From SKLM01 sp964450435 (lineage in GTDB: Bacteria; Chloroflexota; Anaerolineae; B4-G1), in NCBI GenBank assembly GCA_964450435.1, contig CAYVCX010000066.1:1-14686 (forward strand): a stretch of 14,686 nucleotides of DNA, in the 5' to 3' direction. The number at the start of each line of letters is the position of its first letter. The first letter of the stretch is position 1. The notes below the pieces were generated by a model. The model did not search any database, was not told the origin of the DNA, and saw nothing but the letters and a program-made list of their open reading frames with translations. Below, piece after piece: positions 7,224 to 13,352 of this stretch. The position numbers and the translations under genes were made by a program.

Positions 7224-7892
7224 ATGACCCGATTGGCTGCAGGTTCCGCCGCTACGCAGGATAGAGTCGTCGCCGTGGTCAACCGCATCCACCTCGTCTA
7301 CCTGGGCCTCATGCCCTCCTTGGCGACCTTCGCTCTCGTCAAAACCCACGGGCACCGGGCACCTGCCCTGCTCTTCTTCGGCGGCATTGTGGTCACAGCC
7401 GTCTACCTGGCCGCCTCCCATAGCTATACGGTGCTCCCCAGTTCCATCCCAGCGAGTCTCTGGGCCCTGGTCGATGGTCCCCTGTTCGCCCTGGCGGCCC
7501 GGGCCTCATCGCCGAGCGCATGGTCGTTTGCCATTGAGGGGTTCCTGATCGACGCCGTGGCGCTCTGGCTCGCCATCCTCGCCCTCACCCTGGTGTCTGG
7601 AGCACCATCACCCTGGCAACGTGGGGCATCCTTTGGCCTGGCCCTCGTCGCCCTCGCATGTCTCCTCTCCCTCTTTGTTCCCTATGCCCTCGACACAGCC
7701 GCTTCCGGCTGGTGGAGCATCTCCTGGGTTGGCGCCGGCGTCCTGGAGACAACGATCGTCCTCTACCGCCTCCTCAGCACCGGAGAGCCCATCCGACCGG
7801 AGACGGACGTCGCCGGCATCTACATCGCCGTGATGACCATGATCTGGGTGACCGCCATGAGCGCCGGCGTCATCCTCCATGATCGCCCTTGA
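7224..7892 (+). CDS. Polytopic membrane protein of unknown family
   Basis: This is a 222-residue, strongly hydrophobic protein with about seven predicted membrane helices (roughly 22-40, 47-65, 74-92, 103-124, 133-153, 163-184 and 195-217) joined by short loops. It has no cysteine mini-domain and no signal peptide beyond the first helix. I do not recognise the family and see no catalytic motif. It starts 6 bases after the bifunctional lipoprotein gene and has no convincing ribosome binding site, so its translation is probably coupled to that gene. Its stop overlaps an in-frame ATG of the next frame (TGATG at 7890-7894). This tight packing between two surface-enzyme genes suggests a partner role, for example an acyl-group or substrate carrier or an inner-membrane anchor. 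That role is speculation from position only. Confidence 0.8.
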   Translation: MTRLAAGSAATQDRVVAVVNRIHLVYLGLMPSLATFALVKTHGHRAPALLFFGGIVVTAVYLAASHSYTVLPSSIPASLWALVDGPLFALAARASSPSAWSFAIEGFLIDAVALWLAILALTLVSGAPSPWQRGASFGLALVALACLLSLFVPYALDTAASGWWSISWVGAGVLETTIVLYRLLSTGEPIRPETDVAGIYIAVMTMIWVTAMSAGVILHDRP

Positions 7893-7908
7893 TGGCATTG
7901 CTATCGAC

Positions 7909-7913
7909 AGGAG
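7909..7913 (+). promoter_or_regulatory. Ribosome binding site for the 7919 lipoprotein
   Basis: AGGAG lies five bases before ATG at 7919. It favours this start over the in-frame ATG at 7892, which overlaps the upstream stop codon and has no such element. Confidence 0.65.
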
Positions 7914-7918
7914 ACCCT

Positions 7919-9199
7919 ATGGCCAATCTGCTCTTTCCGTCCAAGACATCCACCACCTCAGGTTGCACGTCTGCTCGCTGTGCCAGGAAGGCCTGTGCCC
8001 TGGCAATCGCAATCTCGCTCGCGCTCCCTGCGTGCAGCACACTCTCCCTGTCACCGGATTCCGAGCTCACGTCCCTGGCCCCACCGGCGACCGAGGAGGC
8101 AAGCACCGAAGCAACATCTCTCCCCACGAGGACGCTGCCGCCAACGCGGACCGCACCATCGAAAACCAGCAGCGCTAACGGCGAGCGAGGCTGCGGCGAC
8201 GGCATCTGCGACGGGCCGGAGACTGTCGAGACCTGCCCTGAGGACTGCGAAGCGACAGCATCCCCACCCTCACCTGCCCCTGATGGTCTCCCACCGCTCT
8301 ACCTGGGGCTGTCCGTGCACCTGGAGGGCTATCCCCTGGGCAACAATAAGATCGGCTACAATGAGGAGGTGTACGCGCGGTACAGCGAGCGCATTCTGGC
8401 CTACTCCGACCTGGCCAATAGGTACGACATGCCCATCACCTGGGAGACCGCCAATCTGATTGGCCCCAGCGAAACCTTCGAACCCAACGTACTGCTTGAG
8501 CTCTATCAGCGCGGTGACGGTGTGGGCGTCCACGCCGACCTCGGCGGCAATGACGATCGCGCGGTCGACGAGGACGCCTTCACCTTCGAGCTGAGGAAGC
8601 TTCGGGCGCAGATGGAGGATATGGGTATCCCGGTGGTGCACGCCTCCGGGATCTGCTCCGAGCTAGACTGGGTCACGGGCGCGCGGAAGGCAGGCTTCCA
8701 GGCCACGTCCGGTGCCGTCAACTACTGTTTGCGCGCCCTCCCCGTGGACCAGCAGCCGGAGGTGGTCCGCACCTGCGCCGGCCCTGGCGATGGCGCCTGT
8801 CACGATCCGTACCCGGGCGAGTTCCCTGCGGCCCTCCATCCCTGGCGAGCGGCGGATGGCAGCAGCTGGACCACGCCGGCGGATGAGGGTCTCCTCATCG
8901 TACCCACGGTGGGCACGATCCACGGCATCTACGAGGCGAAGACCGGGTCGGACTCCCACACGCACAACCAGATGACTCGGGAGGACGTGGAGGTCGCCCG
9001 CCAGGTCATTGAGGAAGGGCTCGCCGCCCGGTCTCGGGATCAACTCAACGCCTTCTTCTTCGTTTGGAGCTTCGGTCAGGCTATAGACGAGGCGCTCCTG
9101 CACGCCTTCTTCTCCGGGGTCCAACCCTACGTGGAACGTGGCGATGTGGTCTGGCAGACGCTGCCTGAATTGATCGAGACCTACGAGACCGCAGAGTAG
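7919..9199 (+). CDS. Lipoprotein with cysteine mini-domain and deacetylase-like barrel domain
   Basis: This is a 426-residue exported protein. Its signal peptide has an unusually long polar, Cys/Ser-containing n-region (about 1-24) before the hydrophobic stretch ALAIAISLALP, with lipobox L-P-A-C (C39). The mini-domain is C92-C110. Residues about 127-425 resemble the glycoside hydrolase/deacetylase beta/alpha-barrel superfamily: an opening strand LYLGLSVHLEG with H134-L-E136, GVGVHADLG with H205 and D207, a Gly/Glu-rich GICSELDWVTGARKAGF (244-260), and closing strands FFFVWSF and GDVVWQTLPELIETYE. It is the most divergent of the three deacetylase-like domains here. It lacks the canonical TFDD start motif of classical polysaccharide deacetylases, so deacetylase activity is not assured; a related hydrolase or a lectin is possible. 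If translation began at ATG 7892 instead, it would add nine residues and overlap the membrane-protein gene by one base. Confidence 0.85.
   Translation: MANLLFPSKTSTTSGCTSARCARKACALAIAISLALPACSTLSLSPDSELTSLAPPATEEASTEATSLPTRTLPPTRTAPSKTSSANGERGCGDGICDGPETVETCPEDCEATASPPSPAPDGLPPLYLGLSVHLEGYPLGNNKIGYNEEVYARYSERILAYSDLANRYDMPITWETANLIGPSETFEPNVLLELYQRGDGVGVHADLGGNDDRAVDEDAFTFELRKLRAQMEDMGIPVVHASGICSELDWVTGARKAGFQATSGAVNYCLRALPVDQQPEVVRTCAGPGDGACHDPYPGEFPAALHPWRAADGSSWTTPADEGLLIVPTVGTIHGIYEAKTGSDSHTHNQMTREDVEVARQVIEEGLAARSRDQLNAFFFVWSFGQAIDEALLHAFFSGVQPYVERGDVVWQTLPELIETYETAE
8192..8248 (+). repeat. Cysteine mini-domain, copy 5
   Basis: This encodes C92-C110 of the 7919 lipoprotein, with spacing C-x4-C-x8-C-x3-C. 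It has E-T-V-E-T in place of the usual E-N-x3 before C-P-E-D-C. Confidence 0.9.
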
Positions 9200-9201
9200 T
9201 C

Positions 9202-9246
9202 CGTGGCGCCCTTTCGTGCGCTGAGCGAACGCAGCCGGGGGCCACG
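9202..9246 (+). other. Imperfect stem-loop in the gap before the sulfotransferase gene
   Basis: CGTGGCGCCC (9202-9211) pairs with GGGGGCCACG (9237-9246) with one mismatch. A nested TGCG/CGCA stem (9217-9220 with 9230-9233) lies inside the loop. It begins just after the stop of the 7919 gene. No T-run follows. It may end or protect the upstream transcript. Confidence 0.35.
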
Positions 9247-9268
9247 CTCTGGCCGCCAAGAGCATTGA

Positions 9269-9281
9269 GGAGGACTCCTCC
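9269..9281 (+). promoter_or_regulatory. Ribosome binding site inside a small hairpin
   Basis: The Shine-Dalgarno GGAGG (9269-9273) of the 1322-residue enzyme is followed by ACT and then its exact complement CCTCC (9277-9281), giving a five-pair, three-base-loop hairpin just ahead of ATG 9285. Folding would hide the ribosome binding site and lower translation of this very large product. A single short hairpin can also arise by chance. Confidence 0.4.
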
Positions 9282-9284
9282 GTC

Positions 9285-12200
9285 ATGACCGAGAAGGCCG
9301 TCCCACACGTCCACCGTTGGATCCTGCCGCTAGCCCTTGCCTTGCTCGCTCTCACTGTGGCGCTGGGCTTGAACGCACTCCGTACGGCAAGTGTCTCCGA
9401 AACACCTGAGCCGTCGCGCTACGCCCCAGCTGCCCGTACCGTGGAGCCGCCGCGCGCCCGGGCGCCGGCTCAGGCACCGTCAGCCGGCCTTGTCCCCATT
9501 GACGTTGACCTTCCGTCGCAGAGCACCGGCATGCTCACCGGCACCCTGGCGGTCCGCGTGCACACTCCCAGATTCGCCAACGCGCGCTATCCTCAGGGTG
9601 CGCCCGTTCTCATCTGGGGCGCGGGCGGCTATGAAGCTAAGGATATCGGCCACGGACTTCCGCCCGGCGTGGATGACATGATCGTCATCACCTTTCTGTT
9701 CCCCGGCGGACGCGATCCCGGGGCCGCGCTTCACTCTGATGGCACGTATGACTACCGCGGGCTCGATTCCATTGCCGCCCTCCGCGACGTGATCCTCTAC
9801 GCCGCCGGGGAACTCCCTGACAGCCAGGGGCGCACCATTGACGACGTCATGCCGGTCCCCGTGCTGCACGACAACATCGGCCTCGAGGGCGTCTCCAACG
9901 GGGGCAACATCGTCGTCGCCGTGGCGGCCCTACATGGAACCGAACTGGCCGGACACCTGCGCTACATCATCCAATGGGAGACGCCCGTCTCCAGCCAGGC
10001 AGCCACCAGGGATTTCGGGCGCGTCCTCATGAAGCCCTCTCCCCACCAAGCAGAGTTGGTCAACCCACGCTATGGCGGATACCACCCACTGATCCTCCCG
10101 TCCGATTACGGCGATCTCGTGTACGACGCAAGCGAACCATACTACCCCATCGTCCACGATGGCAATGCAGACGGCACGTACACCACCGTACCGGAATCGG
10201 TCACGCACCTCAATACCCCCGATCTTGACCTTGACGGCGTCCTCAGCCTAGCCGAGGATTTCCCTCTCGATGCGTACCCACATCCGGACGCAAGCCTGCA
10301 GGTCTACTCCAGGGCCACGACCCAGGCCCTCGCCGACCAGAACGTCTTCACCGCCACCTGGCCGTCAACCATCGCCACTCCGCCCCAGGCCGCAGCCTTC
10401 TGGGACATCAGAGAGTCCGTCCGTCTCTATGACGATGCTATGGCTAACCTGCCCGGCCTTGAAGCCATGGTCCTCTGCGGCGTTCGCGATCACGTACAAT
10501 CCCTGCCGGACAAGCCACATATCCATCAGGCCTTTGAAGGCTGGGACAGCAACGCTGCCTGGGTGCGGATCAACCCCAGTCCCACCTACCTCGTCCGGAC
10601 CGATCCCAGTCTGGCCGGCCGTGACGATCTGCCCAACAGGATGCCCAACCGTCCACCGGCCGACTGGGCAGCGCCAGATACCTACTGCATCCCCACTGAC
10701 GTGCACAAGTCGCTCTATCAGCTGGCGGCCGCGCGCCAGATGGCTGATCGTGCTCAGGGCGTCTCCCAGCCAACGCCGCCGGGCACCAGTCTGATCACCT
10801 ACGTGGATTCGGTCGGTGACAAGATCGCGGTCCGTGTCGAGACGCCGCTCCAGCCCCGCTACCCTGAGGGCGCCCCCGTCGTCGTTGAGGCCTCAACCTG
10901 GTTCGTCCCCGGGAGCGACTTCCACCGCGTCAACGACACCACCCAGATCGGCGCCGTCGCCGTCTCATACCTCTGGCCCGAGCGCGTGGATCTGGCATCC
11001 GGCGCATACAGCGAGGGCACCTACGACTACGGGGGCCCGCGCTCGCTGGAGGTTCTTCGCGACGTGATCCGGTTTGCCTCGGGCTCAGCCACCGATGCAG
11101 CCGGGCGCACGATTGACCAGCTCGTCACCACGAGCGTCCTCACCGACAATGTCGGTCTGTTCGCCTCGTCGCACGCGGGCGTCGTGGCAACCAACGTCCT
11201 CGCCGAGCATGGCTCACAGCTTCCCGGCGTGAAGTACCTCATCGGTCGCGAGAACCCGACCCGAGACGAGATGTACGCCTGCGAGCTAGGTCACTTCGAC
11301 AACCAACATAGCCCCGTGTACAATCCGTTCTTCGATGAGAGTGCCTACAGCCCAGTAACTGTCACCGTTGCCTACTCCACCGTCACCTGGTACGACGACC
11401 CGGACCCTTCCGCGCCGGACCGACCTATGTTCGCGGCCGGGGCTGGTCATCCCATCTCCTACACCGTCGGTCAGAAGGGGCCGAGACTCTGGGACGGCAA
11501 GCGCTACTACTCCCGTGCCCTCACCCGTGCGCTCTGGCAGAGCGGCGTCTTCACCGCCGCGACCTGGCCCGAGGATGTTGCCACCTACACGGAGACGGTG
11601 AGCGCCTGGCCCGACCGCATCACGGTGCATAGCTACCCGAAGCTGATCACAGAGATCCCGGACCTGAAGGTGATGCTCGTCTTCGCCAGCTCCGACCACG
11701 TGCAAGCTCCCCAGACGAAGCCCCACATCCACCAGGCGTGGGATGGCTTCCACGAGACAGCCAGCCTGTGGGTGCGCATGAACCCGGACTTGGCCTACGT
11801 CCAGGCCATCGATCCTAATCATCAGAGCGGCTTTCCGGACAACCCGGCCAATGCAGAACCGGGCGACTGGTCTCAGATCGAGTCCTGGGGCTTCGAAGCC
11901 GGCCCCCAGGTGAGGCTGGACGTCTGGTTGGCCTCCGTGGCCGAGATGGCCGACCGCGTCCGCGCCGACCGCTGGGATCCGGCGTCGGACAACCTCGACG
12001 CTGTGCTGGTTCACTACCCACACCGGCGTGCCTTCCTGCCCCTCGTCATGAGCCAGCCTGCGTCCATCGGGACCGTGAACGTCAACATGCCCCAGGCCTT
12101 CCACGGCTACACCCTGCTGGCGCCGCTCCAGTCCAGGCTGACCTATCTGATAGACAACAACGGGCTGATCACCCACACGTGGAGCAGCGACTACAAGCCC

Positions 12201-13253
12201 GGCAACGTGGCTTATCTTCTTGAGGAAGGGGAGCTACTCCGGTCGGCGATGCTCGAGGGGCCCAGCCGCTTCATCGCCGGCGGGGCCGGCGGCCGCGTGG
12301 AGCGCTTCAACTGGGATGGCGACCTGCTCTGGTCGTTCGAGTACGACAGTCCCGACCACCGGGCTCACCACGACGTCGAGCTGCTCCCCAACGGCAACCT
12401 GCTTATGATCGCTTGGGAGTACAAGACCCCGGCTCAAGCCATCCAAGCTGGCTGTCGTCCGTCGCTCGCCCAGCAGGGGCTATGGCCCGATCATATCATC
12501 GAGGTCAACCCTGCGAAACAGATTGTCTGGCGCTGGCACGTATGGGATCACCTCATCCAGGACCACGATCCTGCCAAGGAGAACTACGGCATCATCGCCG
12601 ACCATCCTGAGAGGATTGACGTCAACTACCGCACCTCTCAAGGCGCCGACTGGAACCACGTCAATGCCGTGGACTACAACGCTTCGCTCGACCAGATTCT
12701 GCTAAGCGTGCGCCACTTCAACGAGATCTGGATCATCGACCACAGCACCACCATCACGCAAGCCAGGGGCGCGGCTGGTGACCTCCTTTACCGCTGGGGC
12801 AACCCGGCGGCTTACGGCGCCGGCGGGAACCAGATCCTCTACGGACAGCACGACGCGCACTGGCTCGAGGCTGGCCTACCCGGGGAGGAAGACGTCCTCC
12901 TCTTCAATAACGGTGCCGGCAGAACACCTCAGCGGTCCAGTGTCGAACAGTTGGCCCTGCCGGTAGACCAGAGCGGCGCCTACGCAAGCCTCGATGCCAC
13001 CGTCACGTGGTCGTACGAACTCCCCGCTGAGCTCTACTCCGGCAAGATATCGGGCGCCCAGCGCCTTCCCAACAGCAACACCCTGGCTTGCAGTGGCGAC
13101 CCCGGCGTTCTCCTGGAGGTCACCACCGCCGGCGAAATCGCATGGCAGTACACCCTTGAGCCCGTCCCTACTGAGCCGGGCGAGGATGTCGCACCCGGCA
13201 GCCGCGACGACATCTTCCGCGCCTACCGCTACGCGCCAGATGAGCTGCCCTGA
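9285..13253 (+). CDS. Three-domain exported enzyme: two tandem alpha/beta hydrolases plus arylsulfotransferase (ASST)
   Basis: This is a 1322-residue protein. Residues 12-30 form a membrane helix without a lipobox or the cysteine mini-domain, so it is a signal anchor or cleaved signal. A Pro/Ala linker follows. Hydrolase A (about 70-490) has nucleophile elbow G-V-S204-N-G, acid candidate D402 in RDHVQ, and KPHIHQA. Hydrolase B (about 502-892) repeats this layout, but its elbow is A-S-S629-H-A; D804 and KPHIHQA are kept. After the hydrophobic linker AFLPLVM, residues about 930-1318 form an ASST beta-propeller: GYTLLAP, TYLIDNNG, HHDVELLPNGNLL (H1029), WNHVNAV (H1125), LLSVRHFNEIWIIDH (R1143), GQHDAHW (H1189) and FRAYRYAPDE. 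H1029, H1125, R1143 and H1189 occur in the order of the active-site residues I recall for E. coli AssT; the middle pair shares its 18-residue spacing. Family members move sulfate between aryl esters and phenols outside the cytoplasm. The true acceptor here is unknown. Confidence 0.9.
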   Translation: MTEKAVPHVHRWILPLALALLALTVALGLNALRTASVSETPEPSRYAPAARTVEPPRARAPAQAPSAGLVPIDVDLPSQSTGMLTGTLAVRVHTPRFANARYPQGAPVLIWGAGGYEAKDIGHGLPPGVDDMIVITFLFPGGRDPGAALHSDGTYDYRGLDSIAALRDVILYAAGELPDSQGRTIDDVMPVPVLHDNIGLEGVSNGGNIVVAVAALHGTELAGHLRYIIQWETPVSSQAATRDFGRVLMKPSPHQAELVNPRYGGYHPLILPSDYGDLVYDASEPYYPIVHDGNADGTYTTVPESVTHLNTPDLDLDGVLSLAEDFPLDAYPHPDASLQVYSRATTQALADQNVFTATWPSTIATPPQAAAFWDIRESVRLYDDAMANLPGLEAMVLCGVRDHVQSLPDKPHIHQAFEGWDSNAAWVRINPSPTYLVRTDPSLAGRDDLPNRMPNRPPADWAAPDTYCIPTDVHKSLYQLAAARQMADRAQGVSQPTPPGTSLITYVDSVGDKIAVRVETPLQPRYPEGAPVVVEASTWFVPGSDFHRVNDTTQIGAVAVSYLWPERVDLASGAYSEGTYDYGGPRSLEVLRDVIRFASGSATDAAGRTIDQLVTTSVLTDNVGLFASSHAGVVATNVLAEHGSQLPGVKYLIGRENPTRDEMYACELGHFDNQHSPVYNPFFDESAYSPVTVTVAYSTVTWYDDPDPSAPDRPMFAAGAGHPISYTVGQKGPRLWDGKRYYSRALTRALWQSGVFTAATWPEDVATYTETVSAWPDRITVHSYPKLITEIPDLKVMLVFASSDHVQAPQTKPHIHQAWDGFHETASLWVRMNPDLAYVQAIDPNHQSGFPDNPANAEPGDWSQIESWGFEAGPQVRLDVWLASVAEMADRVRADRWDPASDNLDAVLVHYPHRRAFLPLVMSQPASIGTVNVNMPQAFHGYTLLAPLQSRLTYLIDNNGLITHTWSSDYKPGNVAYLLEEGELLRSAMLEGPSRFIAGGAGGRVERFNWDGDLLWSFEYDSPDHRAHHDVELLPNGNLLMIAWEYKTPAQAIQAGCRPSLAQQGLWPDHIIEVNPAKQIVWRWHVWDHLIQDHDPAKENYGIIADHPERIDVNYRTSQGADWNHVNAVDYNASLDQILLSVRHFNEIWIIDHSTTITQARGAAGDLLYRWGNPAAYGAGGNQILYGQHDAHWLEAGLPGEEDVLLFNNGAGRTPQRSSVEQLALPVDQSGAYASLDATVTWSYELPAELYSGKISGAQRLPNSNTLACSGDPGVLLEVTTAGEIAWQYTLEPVPTEPGEDVAPGSRDDIFRAYRYAPDELP
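9492..11960 (+). repeat. Tandem duplication of a hydrolase domain within the sulfotransferase gene
   Basis: Two copies of about 390-420 residues (9492-10754 and 10782-11960) align along most of their length. Matching pairs include LAVRVHTP/IAVRVETP, YPQGAPV/YPEGAPV, GTYDYRG/GTYDYGG, LRDVILYA/LRDVIRFA, NIGLEGVSNGG/NVGLFASSHAG, YSRATTQAL/YSRALTRAL, FTATWP/FTAATWP, DHVQ/DHVQ, KPHIHQA/KPHIHQA and WVRINP/WVRMNP. Copy A alone has the Asp-rich calcium-type loop at 313-324. Divergence is considerable, so the duplication is old. Confidence 0.85.
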
Positions 13254-13254
13254 T

Positions 13255-13289
13255 CTGGCTGCCCGCGAACGGTCCGCTGGGGCAGCCAG
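13255..13289 (+). terminator. Perfect 10-bp stem-loop after the sulfotransferase gene
   Basis: CTGGCTGCCC (13255-13264) pairs perfectly with GGGCAGCCAG (13280-13289) across a 15-base loop, starting two bases after the stop codon. It is GC-rich and stable but lacks a following T-run. It could attenuate transcription into the last gene or protect the 3' end of the large message. Confidence 0.45.
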
Positions 13290-13335
13290 CTGATGACCCA
13301 ATCCCTGCGCCTCACAAGTCCGTTAGATCCCCTTC

Positions 13336-13343
13336 AAGAGGAG
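13336..13343 (+). promoter_or_regulatory. Ribosome binding site that sets the start of the last lipoprotein
   Basis: AAGAGGAG ends nine bases before ATG 13353 but directly abuts the in-frame ATG at 13344. Normal spacing therefore favours 13353, which also gives a compact signal peptide beginning MRRLALLNL. Confidence 0.7.
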
Positions 13344-13352
13344 ATGTCGACG

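Noticed and set aside
6183..7421. A 412-codon open frame on the minus strand opposite the bifunctional lipoprotein
   Set aside because: It lies antisense to a gene with recognisable domains, has no family features, and long antisense frames are expected in GC-rich coding DNA.
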